Source: CAYVSF01 sp046482855 (lineage in GTDB: Bacteria > Bacteroidota > Bacteroidia > Bacteroidales > UBA12077). From it: a stretch of DNA of 5,470 bases. The notes under the pieces are model-generated. The model was not told the origin of the DNA and did no database searches. It saw nothing but the letters and a program-made list of their open reading frames with translations. A program made the position numbers and the translations under genes. This document shows, in pieces, positions 1 through 5,470 of the stretch. Position 1 is the stretch's first letter. The number at the start of each line of letters is the position of its first letter. Location of the stretch: positions 1 to 5,470 of the forward strand of contig JAWOEH010000180.1 in the NCBI GenBank assembly GCA_046482855.1. The letters are read 5' to 3'.

Positions 1-591
1 TCGCGTAATGCTTTCCTCGATGAGATGCAACGTTGCCAACAGCTGGGTATCGACAGGCTAAATTTTCATCCGGGAAGCCATTTGAATAAAGTGGATGAAA
101 CTACTTGTTTGCGAACCATTGCCGACAGCGTGAATGAGGCGCTGGATAAAACCAGCGGGGTGATTGCTGTTATTGAGAACACTGCAGGGCAGGGGACGAA
201 TATGGGCTTCAAGTTTGAGCATTTGGCTGAGATTATCCACCATATTGAGGATAAGCAGCGTATTGGTGTGTGCATCGATACCTGCCATGGTTTTGCTGCG
301 GGCTACGATTTTGCCAGTGCCGACGGCTACGAAAATACCTTCAAACAACTGGATGAGATTGTGGGTTTAAACTACCTGATGGGCATGCACCTGAATGATG
401 CCAAAAAAGAGCTTGGCAGCCGGGTGGATCGACACGATAGCATTGGCAAGGGAATGATTGGAGAAGATGGGTTTAAGCGCCTGATGAAAGATGAAAGGCT
501 AAATGGGATCCCCATGATTTTGGAAACACCCAATACCGATATGTGGGCCGATGAAATTGCCATGCTACAAAAGTGGGCAGGTGATAAATAA
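1..591 (+). CDS. nfo: Endonuclease IV (AP endonuclease), 5'-truncated by window edge
   Basis: Endonuclease IV cuts DNA 5' of abasic sites in base excision repair, using a tri-zinc centre in a TIM barrel. The frame is open from base 1 to the TAA at 589-591, giving 196 residues. Numbering from the first codon, the family's metal ligands are all seen: His23 (NFHPGSH), Glu59 (VIENTAGQG), Asp93 and His96 (CIDTCHGF), His130 (GMHLND), Asp143 and His145 (VDRHD) and Glu175 (ILET). Their spacing matches E. coli Nfo His109 to Glu261 exactly with an offset of 86, so about 86 N-terminal residues, including the His69 equivalent, lie outside the window. The ATG at 25 is internal, not the start. The C-terminus ends soon after the last motif, as expected. 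The next gene converges on it with a 51-bp gap and no clear terminator. Function is near certain; the missing N-terminus is only a window effect. Confidence 0.97.
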   Translation, partial: SRNAFLDEMQRCQQLGIDRLNFHPGSHLNKVDETTCLRTIADSVNEALDKTSGVIAVIENTAGQGTNMGFKFEHLAEIIHHIEDKQRIGVCIDTCHGFAAGYDFASADGYENTFKQLDEIVGLNYLMGMHLNDAKKELGSRVDRHDSIGKGMIGEDGFKRLMKDERLNGIPMILETPNTDMWADEIAMLQKWAGDK

Positions 592-642
592 TTCCTGCCG
601 TCATTTTGCCTGTTTTAAATAGAAGCAACTTGTTATAACTAG

Positions 643-1461
643 TTACAGAAACAGCTCCGGTTCTTTTCGTTGGGCGCAATTTGTAAATAGTTTCTCTCGA
701 ATGCCATTAAAAAAAGGTGTTTCTGCTTCCCGTGCCTGGTGAGGACATACTTTTACGCAGGCCATACACATGATACATGCTTCTCGCCGGGTCTTTATTT
801 CTCCATTCATGCTAATGGCTGAAGTGGGGCAAGCTGCAATGCATTTGTTGCAGAGTTTGCATTTGTCCATGTTTGTCACCGGTGTCTCGGGAGGGGAGCC
901 CCCAGCCGGTTTTAATTTGTTATTTCCGGGAAGATCTGCTACCACGAGGCGGATGTTGCCTTCTTGCCTCAGTTTTTTGTCTATTTCTTGACCAAAGGCA
1001 CTTGCTTTGGCCAGGTCATCTGTGTCGGGGCGATTTGAAGCAATGGGATGGCTTTGTGTGGAAAAGCTATGTTCCCCAATAAAAGCACCTGCAGCAATAG
1101 GCGTAAAACCGGCTTCGGTACTCCAGTTGTACAATTCCTGAAACACATCATCGTAATGACGATTGCCGTAAACTGCCACCAGCACAACAGCACCTCCTGC
1201 CGAAGTGATTTTATTCATACGTTCCACTGCCACTTTTGGGATCCGCCCTCCATAAACAGGTACACCCACAACAGTAATGGTATCGTTGGATATGTGCAGC
1301 CTATTAGCCGGGGGTTGGAAGGTTAAGTTTTGAGACGTAACATTTTCAGATATAGCTTCGGCAATGGTATTTACCACCTTCTCGGTAGTTTTGGTAGGAG
1401 AGAAGAAAAGCGTGTGTACTTTGTGCATAGCAGGTTCATTTTCTGCCGCAAAATTAAGCAT
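643..1461 (-). CDS. EFR1-type protein: flavodoxin-like domain plus two [4Fe-4S] clusters
   Basis: A 272-residue predicted electron-transfer protein. Residues about 15-165 look like a flavodoxin fold: the phosphate-binding loop FFSPTKTTEK (19-28), a VVGVPVYGGRIPK segment (64-76) and VAVYGNRHYDDVFQEL (95-110), typical of the EFR1 ferredoxin family. Residues 201-239 hold two bacterial ferredoxin motifs, C201-C204-C207-C211P and C229-C232-C235-C239P, so two [4Fe-4S] clusters are expected. There is no signal peptide or membrane segment, so it is probably cytoplasmic. The physiological partner is unknown. The start is uncertain: Met12 (codon 1428-1426) sits right before the conserved MHKVHTLFFSPT beginning and could be the true start; the ATG at 1461 follows an A-rich leader. 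It is divergent from the prenyltransferase gene, and a TAGCTTTG element plus a perfect inverted repeat lie upstream. The family call is firm; the electron-transfer partner is not inferable. Confidence 0.9.
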   Translation of the reverse strand: MLNFAAENEPAMHKVHTLFFSPTKTTEKVVNTIAEAISENVTSQNLTFQPPANRLHISNDTITVVGVPVYGGRIPKVAVERMNKITSAGGAVVLVAVYGNRHYDDVFQELYNWSTEAGFTPIAAGAFIGEHSFSTQSHPIASNRPDTDDLAKASAFGQEIDKKLRQEGNIRLVVADLPGNNKLKPAGGSPPETPVTNMDKCKLCNKCIAACPTSAISMNGEIKTRREACIMCMACVKVCPHQAREAETPFFNGIREKLFTNCAQRKEPELFL

Positions 1462-1503
1462 TGTTTAGTTAGTGTCGATTGCTTTGGTTGAAAAAGTGAA
1501 GAA

Positions 1504-1511
1504 CAAAGCTA
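1504..1511 (-). promoter_or_regulatory. Candidate Bacteroidota -7 promoter element for the EFR1 gene
   Basis: Reading the minus strand, TAGCTTTG matches the Bacteroides -7 consensus TAnnTTTG at every fixed position. It would place transcription initiation near 1497 and give a leader of roughly 36 nt to the ATG at 1461. No TTG is seen at the -33 position; that stretch instead falls in the left arm and loop of the inverted repeat at 1524-1552. A promoter controlled or assisted by a DNA-binding protein would fit, but this is inference from position only. Confidence 0.5.
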
Positions 1512-1523
1512 CAGGCAACTTGT

Positions 1524-1552
1524 TGTTTGTTTAGAATGAATCTAAACAAACA
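1524..1552. promoter_or_regulatory. Perfect 12-bp inverted repeat, candidate operator in divergent region
   Basis: The arm tgtttgtttaga (1524-1535) is mirrored exactly by tctaaacaaaca (1541-1552) around a 5-bp centre, atgaa. A further G·T pair at 1523/1553 would extend it in RNA. It overlaps the expected -33 region of the minus-strand promoter and ends 5 bp before the ATG of the prenyltransferase at 1558. There is no GC-rich stem or T-run, so a terminator is unlikely. The TTTAGAnnnnnTCTAAA core is the size of a dimeric repressor site; metal regulators of the Fur or DtxR type use comparable AT-rich dyads, but I cannot assign the regulator. In the prenyltransferase mRNA it could also form a hairpin next to the start codon. 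Confidence 0.55.
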
Positions 1553-1557
1553 GTGTT

Positions 1558-2556
1558 ATGAATATATCCATGTGGCGGGAGGCGCTCAAGCGTATACCGC
1601 GAGTTTCAAAGGAGCAATGGGAGCAAATGGACATACTGGGTCGTTGGTTAATTGCTACCCGCAGTGCAGTGCTGGTGATGACTTTTCTGTCGGCAGCCAT
1701 GGCCGGGTTATTTGCTTATTTCGATGAGGCGTTTCATCTGGGACGCTGGCTTATGCTTACCTGGGGGTTGTTAATGGCTCATGCCACCAACAATTTACTG
1801 AACGACTATACCGATTATGTAAAAGGTGTTGATAAGCAAAATTACTATCGTGCCAAATATGGTACACACCCGCTGGAGCAGGGGTTTATGTCGGCTCGCA
1901 GGCATCTGCTTTATGCAGTGGCAACCGGCGTGTTGGCTTTAATCCCCGGGGCGTGGTTTGTTTACATCTATGGCGCTCCTGCATTGTGGTTGACTCTGGC
2001 AGGGTTGGTGTTTGTTCTGTTTTATACGTACCCGCTTAAATATGTGGGGTTGGGTGAGTTTGCTGTTTTACTGGTATGGGGGCCTTTGATGATTGGGGGA
2101 GGTTATTTCGTAATTACGGGCACCTGGAGTTGGACCGCTGTGTTGTTGAGTTTGCCCTATGCGTTAAGTACAACTCTGGTGATATTTGGCAAACATATCG
2201 ATAAAATTAAACAAGACAGAGAGAAAGGGATTTACACTTTACCGGTGTTGTTAGGTGAACGCCAGGCTCGAAATTTGGCCATGGTCTTCATGGGGCTTCA
2301 ATATTTGCTGGTGCTTGTAATTGTACTTTTGCGTGCATTAACTCCTTTTGTGTTGTTGGTATTTTTGGCGGTTCCTCTTTTGCTAAGCACTGTGAAGATC
2401 TTTAATCACCCACGTCCTGTAGAGTGCCCCGATAACTATGACAAGGATGCCTGGCCGCTTTGGTTCGTAGCCTATGCCTTTCGGCATAATAAGCGATATG
2501 GTCTGTTTTTTATGTTGGGGTTATTGGCGCAAGCTTTATATCAAGGATTTGTTTAA
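1558..2556 (+). CDS. UbiA-family prenyltransferase, MenA-like
   Basis: An integral membrane protein of 332 residues with about eight or nine hydrophobic segments (roughly 33-54, 62-80, 117-138, 142-160, 166-187, 192-210, 238-258, 262-280, 311-330). UbiA enzymes transfer a polyprenyl chain from its diphosphate to an aromatic or other acceptor. The first Asp-rich motif is NDYTDYVKGVD (82-92), very like the MenA pattern, and YPLKYVGLGE (158-167) followed by WGPLMIGGGYF also resembles MenA, so 1,4-dihydroxy-2-naphthoate prenylation for menaquinone is the best guess. The second motif reads KHIDKIKQDREKGIYTLP (212-229): Asp215 and Asp220 are separated by four residues where MenA usually has RDxxxD, and the Asn-Arg of MenA is missing. 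A distinct paralogue with another acceptor is therefore possible. No men or ubi genes are adjacent. The ATG at 1558 is preferred; Met5 is an alternative. A strong terminator follows the stop. Confidence 0.9.
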   Translation: MNISMWREALKRIPRVSKEQWEQMDILGRWLIATRSAVLVMTFLSAAMAGLFAYFDEAFHLGRWLMLTWGLLMAHATNNLLNDYTDYVKGVDKQNYYRAKYGTHPLEQGFMSARRHLLYAVATGVLALIPGAWFVYIYGAPALWLTLAGLVFVLFYTYPLKYVGLGEFAVLLVWGPLMIGGGYFVITGTWSWTAVLLSLPYALSTTLVIFGKHIDKIKQDREKGIYTLPVLLGERQARNLAMVFMGLQYLLVLVIVLLRALTPFVLLVFLAVPLLLSTVKIFNHPRPVECPDNYDKDAWPLWFVAYAFRHNKRYGLFFMLGLLAQALYQGFV

Positions 2557-2563
2557 AACGGAT

Positions 2564-2607
2564 AAAAAACTACCGGCCATAACAGGCCGGTAGTTTCATA
2601 ATTTTTT
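2564..2607. terminator. Bidirectional intrinsic terminator between convergent genes
   Basis: A perfect 12-bp stem, aaactaccggcc (2567-2578) with ggccggtagttt (2585-2596), closes a 6-nt loop, ataaca. On the minus strand the stem runs straight into a T-run (complement of the A-run 2564-2569), serving the RNA-binding protein gene that ends at 2614. On the plus strand six Ts at 2602-2607 follow after a short spacer, serving the prenyltransferase gene that ends at 2556. It is stronger in the minus direction. Confidence 0.92.
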
Positions 2608-2613
2608 GGCTGA

Positions 2614-2898
2614 CTAATATCGATCACGTTGTTGGTATCGAGGTGAACGATTTTCTTCACGTGGGCGGGCCTTTTTGACCACAATTTGACTTCCGTCAAC
2701 TTCAGTGTCGTTTAGTTGTTCGATGGCTTGCATTGCTTCTTCGTCATTTTCCATCTCTACAAAACCAAAACGTTTTGAATGGCCTGTTTCGCGGTCCATG
2801 ATTACTTTGGCAGAAGATACAGCGCCAAATTCTCCGAAAATTTTTTCTAGCTCCGCATTTGTGGTTCGTGAGCTGAGTTTTGCTACAAAAATGTTCAT
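2614..2898 (-). CDS. Small single-RRM RNA-binding protein
   Basis: A 94-residue protein made of one RNA recognition motif and a short charged tail. RNP2 is IFVAKL (3-8) and RNP1 is KRFGFVEM (42-49), with the expected alpha helix between (TNAELEKIFGEFG) and a second helix (DEEAMQAIEQLN, 52-63). Phe4, Phe44 and Phe46 are the likely base-stacking aromatics. The tail from about residue 77 is rich in Arg, Gln and Tyr (RPREENRSPRYQQRDRY) and probably disordered. Such proteins are common in Bacteroidota and Cyanobacteria and are thought to act as general post-transcriptional regulators; the RNA targets here are unknown. Oddity: the second RNP1 position, normally Gly, is Arg43. The start at 2898 gives the normal RRM N-terminus. 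The gene is monocistronic, with a strong terminator just after its stop. Confidence 0.95.
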   Translation of the reverse strand: MNIFVAKLSSRTTNAELEKIFGEFGAVSSAKVIMDRETGHSKRFGFVEMENDEEAMQAIEQLNDTEVDGSQIVVKKARPREENRSPRYQQRDRY

Positions 2899-3206
2899 AA
2901 TAAATGAATAGAATAATTAATACTAAACGGAAAAACTCAAGTGATGAAGTTGAGGTTATTTGGTGTGGTAAAACCTGCCGGGCATCACTTTACATTTTCT
3001 ACCTACTTGTAAAGGTAGGGAATAATTATGAGGATTTCCAGCTTCGGAATGAAGGGATTGTTAAATTTTTGTTTCGGGGTAATGCATTGAAATGTATTCT
3101 ATTATGTCTTTTTTTGTTGCTCTTGAAGTGGAATTACTTTTGGACATTTTTTTGTTTGTATTACATATAGTTTGTTTTCATTACTTTTATAGCAAAAGAA
3201 CAAAGG
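2899..3206. other. 308-bp AT-rich divergent intergenic region
   Basis: It separates the RNA-binding protein gene (leftward) from the plug gene (rightward). An open frame covers 2904-3170 but its translation is low-complexity, ends in a run of Leu/Phe/Cys/Tyr and resembles no family, so it is not called as a gene. A small hairpin with cctac (3002-3006) and gtagg (3015-3019) lies within. Its inner part reads TACCTTTA on the minus strand (3017 to 3010), one mismatch from TAnnTTTG; used as a promoter it would give the RNA-binding protein a leader of about 100 nt. The right end holds the plug gene promoter candidate. No tRNA or known riboswitch was recognised. Confidence 0.6.
3113..3142 (+). promoter_or_regulatory. 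Candidate Bacteroidota promoter for the plug protein gene
   Basis: TACTTTTG (3135-3142) matches the -7 consensus TAnnTTTG fully, and TTTG at 3113-3116 sits 18 bp upstream as a -33 element. Initiation would be near 3149, leaving a leader of about 57 nt to the ATG at 3207. A second, weaker candidate is TACTTTTA at 3182-3189, which would leave almost no leader. Confidence 0.5.
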
Positions 3207-4460
3207 ATGCGTACTTATTTGTTGATAGTAGGATTTCTGGGTATACTGGGAGAACTGGCTGGGCAGCCATCGACAGAAGCCCTTTATAATGCAAAAACCA
3301 TTCAGCTACATCCGGTTAATGAGCCCTTGTTGGCGCCGGTAATGGAGTTGAACAGCGGCGATCAGCTGCTTTTCTCATTTGATTTACTTGGAGAGGAAGA
3401 ACAAGCGCTAAGTTACCGGATTATTCACTGTAAACCCAATGGGTCACCATCGGCTGTAAGTCCATTTGATTATCTCGATGGGTTTGACTCAGCTCCTGTG
3501 GATGAGGTTGAGCAATCGTTTAATACATCGGTTTCTTATTATCATTATCGTGTAAAGATCCCCAATCGGGATATGCGCATATTGCTATCGGGACGCTACC
3601 GGGTAGAAGCATTTGTGCGCTCTCATCCCGATAGCGTTGTGGCGGCTGCCACCTTCTTTGTTTTTGAGTCTCGCGCCAATAGCTACCTAGAGGAATTTAA
3701 CCGAGGTGTGAGTCAGCTTCATCAGGACTACCAACAGCTAGAAGTGACTGTAGCAGGCTCCAAGTGGCAAAACCGGCCAGAGCAAGTTACGGTGATGGTC
3801 GTACAAAATAGCGACTATCAACATGCCCGCTATCTGAATCAACCCTCGGAAATAAGAGGGGCTTCATTGGTTTATCGCTCAACAGAGAAGTTGAAGTTTG
3901 ATGGAGGCAATGAGTTTCGCTCTTTTAACACGAACAGTCTGGAATATGCCGGGTCTGACATTCGGGAGATAAACTTTTACGAGGGGCGTTATCACTATTT
4001 GCTTTATCCTGATGCCGATCGCTCGTTCGAAAATTATCAGCAGCGGCCCGACATTAACGGAAGGTTTAAAATTGATGCGGAACGGCGAAGTGAGCCCGAT
4101 GTGGAAGCGGATTATGTATACGTATATTTTTCGTTGCCCGGCAAACCTTTTGTTGCAGGAGAGCAAGTAGTGATTTTGGGCAGTTTTAACAGGTGGAATG
4201 CAGGCAAAGAGTGGGTGCTTCCTTACAATTTTGAAGAAAAGGCCTACCAACGGCGATTTTTGTTAAAACAGGGATACTACAATTATACCTATGCCGTGGT
4301 TCAGCCCGATGGGACACTGGAGAAACATGTGTTTTCGGGGAATCATGCACAAACGGGAAATCAGTATCAGGCATTTGTGTTTTATCGTGCTTTTGGCGCC
4401 AATTACGCCCAGTTGATAAGTGTGAGTCAGTTGGCTGTAAATGTGAATGAGTTACCTTAG
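3207..4460 (+). CDS. Type IX secretion system plug protein (DUF5103 family)
   Basis: A 417-residue exported protein of the family first named DUF5103 and now the T9SS plug. In the family model the plug closes the periplasmic mouth of the giant SprA/Sov outer-membrane barrel when PorV is not bound. A signal peptide is visible: MR, a hydrophobic core (4-15) and a probable cleavage near LAG-Q20. Family landmarks follow in order: KTIQLHP (30-36), LLFSFDLLGEE (54-64), YRIIHCKPNG (70-79), SPFDYLDGF (85-93), FNTSVSYYHYRVKIPN (105-120) and LSGRYRVEAF (127-136), together the N-terminal domain; then FDGGNEFRSF (231-240), DINGRFKID (282-290), DYVYVYFSLP (302-311), GSFNRWN (325-331, an E-set-like strand-loop) and LLKQGYYNYTY (352-362). 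The length is normal for the family. Purine-rich agaacaaagg abuts the ATG. No other T9SS gene is in view. It overlaps the opposing pgeF gene by 9 bp at the 3' end. Confidence 0.92.
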   Translation: MRTYLLIVGFLGILGELAGQPSTEALYNAKTIQLHPVNEPLLAPVMELNSGDQLLFSFDLLGEEEQALSYRIIHCKPNGSPSAVSPFDYLDGFDSAPVDEVEQSFNTSVSYYHYRVKIPNRDMRILLSGRYRVEAFVRSHPDSVVAAATFFVFESRANSYLEEFNRGVSQLHQDYQQLEVTVAGSKWQNRPEQVTVMVVQNSDYQHARYLNQPSEIRGASLVYRSTEKLKFDGGNEFRSFNTNSLEYAGSDIREINFYEGRYHYLLYPDADRSFENYQQRPDINGRFKIDAERRSEPDVEADYVYVYFSLPGKPFVAGEQVVILGSFNRWNAGKEWVLPYNFEEKAYQRRFLLKQGYYNYTYAVVQPDGTLEKHVFSGNHAQTGNQYQAFVFYRAFGANYAQLISVSQLAVNVNELP

Positions 4461-5258
4461 CATGATGCCCGAAGCCATACGTCCTGTTTTTTTCCCGTCG
4501 CGGCGGGCTGAAAAAAATTGCCTCGGATTGGAAAAAGTGCAAAGTTTGGCCATCGCTATCTGGTTTGTTCTAACGCCTGAGGCTGCTAATAATTGGTGAT
4601 TAGCGTGCCATAGGTCAAGCATGGCTTTGTCCTCCGAAATACCGGGTTTTATCAGCTGCTGCCATGTGTAGGGGAAAGCCTCCTGTACAGCTTTAACCAC
4701 CTCAGCTCCTACTTCGTATACATCCTGGCTTATGCCGGGACCAATTCCTGCTACAACATCTGAAGGGCTTGTTCCATAGGCTTTTTTCATGGCTTCTAGG
4801 GTACGGACCAAAATGTGCTGCACCGTACCGCGCCATCCGGAATGTATGGCGGCTATGGCGCTGTTTTTTGTATCATAGAGTAAAATAGGCAAACAATCGG
4901 CAGTTTGTACGCAAATGCAAATGCCCGGCTGTTGTGTTATCAGCGCATCGGCCTGGGGAGTAGCTTGCTCCGGCGATTCTACTTGCACCACGTTGGCACC
5001 ATGTACCTGACGCGTAAAAAAGAGCGCATCGCTCGCAATAGCCATCGCTCTGGCAACTGCCTGATAATTTTGAGCCAGACAATCGGCATTGTCATCAGTG
5101 GTGGGGCCCATGTTTAAACCGCTGTAGGGCGCCTGGCTAAAGCCTTGCTCACGGGTAGTGCTGAAATGTGTTATTTCTTCAAATGCAAGGAAATGTTCAA
5201 AATGCAAAAGAGAGGTGTGCTCGTAAATTTTCTTAATCATGATAGCGATTTTGGGCAT
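4452..5258 (-). CDS. pgeF: Peptidoglycan editing factor PgeF (YfiH/DUF152, multicopper-polyphenol-oxidase-like fold)
   Basis: A cytoplasmic protein of 268 residues. In E. coli, PgeF (YfiH) removes wrongly incorporated amino acids (L-Ser in place of L-Ala) from UDP-MurNAc precursors; homologues have also been reported with laccase or purine-nucleoside activity. The metal/catalytic triad of the family is present: His86 (RQVHG, 83-87), Cys122 (TADCLPILL, 119-127) and His139 (AAIHSGWRGT, 136-145). Other conserved parts are FSTTREQGFS (32-41), LNMG (48-51), GIGPGIS (171-177) and FFSARRDGKKTGR (248-260). Length is typical. Met7 (codon 5240-5238), giving MIKKIYEH, is an equally good start, since the six extra residues match nothing conserved. 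Its 3' end lies within the last codons of the converging plug gene. The upstream minus-strand gene ends 94 bp earlier with a terminator between, so pgeF probably has its own promoter, although none is clear. Confidence 0.95.
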   Translation of the reverse strand: MPKIAIMIKKIYEHTSLLHFEHFLAFEEITHFSTTREQGFSQAPYSGLNMGPTTDDNADCLAQNYQAVARAMAIASDALFFTRQVHGANVVQVESPEQATPQADALITQQPGICICVQTADCLPILLYDTKNSAIAAIHSGWRGTVQHILVRTLEAMKKAYGTSPSDVVAGIGPGISQDVYEVGAEVVKAVQEAFPYTWQQLIKPGISEDKAMLDLWHANHQLLAASGVRTNQIAMAKLCTFSNPRQFFSARRDGKKTGRMASGIMLR

Positions 5259-5259
5259 G

Positions 5260-5275
5260 AAGATAGGGTTATCTT
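5260..5275. repeat. Short inverted repeat just upstream of pgeF start
   Basis: The arms aagata (5260-5265) and tatctt (5270-5275) are exact complements around a 4-bp loop, gggt. The repeat ends one base before the ATG at 5258. In the mRNA it would be a weak six-pair hairpin against the start codon, which slightly favours translation from Met7 at 5240. It could equally be a small operator or chance. Confidence 0.35.
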
Positions 5276-5279
5276 ACCG

Positions 5280-5321
5280 AAAAAAATAAGAAAATCCGAA
5301 CGTTATCAGGGCGTCCGGATT
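5280..5321 (-). terminator. Intrinsic terminator of the upstream oxidoreductase gene
   Basis: On the minus strand, aatccggacg (5321-5312) pairs with cgttcggatt (5302-5293), a 10-bp stem with one G·U pair and a 9-nt loop. It is followed by the T-rich run ttcttattttttt (to 5280). It lies 31 bp after the stop codon of the oxidoreductase and 21 bp before pgeF, so it separates the two minus-strand genes into different transcripts or sets a read-through level. Confidence 0.85.
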
Positions 5322-5352
5322 CTGCATGAACCGTATGTAGACTATACTATCA

Positions 5353-5470
5353 TTACTCTTCAAATACAAGACTTTCAGATGAAGCACCCAGCTCTTTTAA
5401 ATTTTTGTTAACCGCCTCAATCATTGGTGGTGGGCCACATACATAGAAATGTTTTGAGAAGTCGTCTACC
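5353..5470 (-). CDS. C-terminal end of a ferredoxin/flavodoxin-NADP reductase-like oxidoreductase (partial)
   Basis: Reading leftward from 5469, 38 codons are open to a TAA at 5355-5353. The peptide contains HFYVCGPPPMIEAV followed by a helix (NKNLKELG) and the ending SLVFEE. The CGPPPM motif is the nicotinamide-side signature of the NAD(P)-binding domain of ferredoxin-NADP reductase superfamily enzymes (flavodoxin reductases, phenol hydroxylase reductase components, NqrF and similar), and a C-terminus about 25 residues after it is normal. The FAD domain and most of the NAD domain lie beyond the window, so the exact member and any extra ferredoxin domain cannot be told. Confidence 0.82.
   Translation of the reverse strand, partial: VDDFSKHFYVCGPPPMIEAVNKNLKELGASSESLVFEE

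Noticed and set aside
636..645. Palindrome taactagtta between nfo and the EFR1 gene, as a terminator or operator
   Set aside because: It is AT-rich with no T-run and includes the EFR1 stop codon; it is too short and weak to support a function.
1479..1486. TTGCTTTG as a plus-strand -7 element for the prenyltransferase
   Set aside because: The second consensus base is wrong (T for A), and no TTG is at the right distance upstream (the nearest leaves a gap of only 15 bp). Too weak to list as a promoter.
1527..1727. Alternative plus-strand frame starting in the dyad (TTG at 1527, ATG at 1536)
   Set aside because: It runs out of frame through the start of the prenyltransferase gene, and its translation has no family features; it is a shadow frame.
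2766..2777. 12-bp palindrome caaaacgttttg
   Set aside because: It lies inside the RNP1 codons (SKRFG) of the RRM gene, so coding constraint and AT-rich codons explain it.
2904..3170. 88-codon plus-strand open frame in the intergenic gap
   Set aside because: The translation is low-complexity, with a Leu/Phe/Cys/Tyr-rich end and no family resemblance. It overlaps the plug gene promoter candidate and the leader of the opposite gene.
4487..4517. T7, a GC-rich hairpin (cccgt/gcggg) and A7 in a row, resembling a terminator for the plug gene
   Set aside because: After the GC stem the plus strand has As, not Ts, and the bases encode the conserved PgeF motif FFSARRDGKK, which explains the homopolymers (TTT TTT and AAA AAA codons) and the GC core.

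Overview
The window looks like chromosomal DNA from a Bacteroidota bacterium, probably of the order Bacteroidales/Marinilabiliales. Three things support this: a type IX secretion plug protein (a Bacteroidota-specific system), start regions that are A-rich and lack a strong Shine-Dalgarno, and promoter-like TAnnTTTG elements instead of sigma70 boxes. Moderate GC content and housekeeping gene content point the same way. The order-level guess is inference.

Layout from left to right: the last 196 codons of endonuclease IV (nfo, +, 1-591); a flavodoxin-like/2x[4Fe-4S] EFR1-type protein on the minus strand (643-1461); a divergent UbiA-family, MenA-like prenyltransferase (+, 1558-2556); a strong bidirectional terminator (about 2564-2607); a small RRM RNA-binding protein (-, 2614-2898); a 308-bp AT-rich gap; the T9SS plug protein (+, 3207-4460); peptidoglycan editing factor PgeF (-, 4452-5258), whose 3' end overlaps the plug gene by 9 bp; a terminator (5280-5321); and the last 38 codons of a ferredoxin-NADP-reductase-like oxidoreductase (-, 5353-5470).

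The genes alternate in orientation, so nearly every one is its own transcription unit. There is no phage, IS element, CRISPR array, toxin-antitoxin pair or defence cassette. The functions (base excision repair, redox proteins, quinone-type prenylation, RNA binding, secretion, cell-wall quality control) do not form one pathway. The one intergenic spot with clear unexplained structure is the 96-bp divergent region between the EFR1 gene and the prenyltransferase. It holds a perfect 12-bp inverted repeat that would cover the -33 region of the minus-strand promoter and ends 5 bp before the prenyltransferase ATG, so one regulator could act on both genes. I see no convincing previously undescribed system; the findings are modest.
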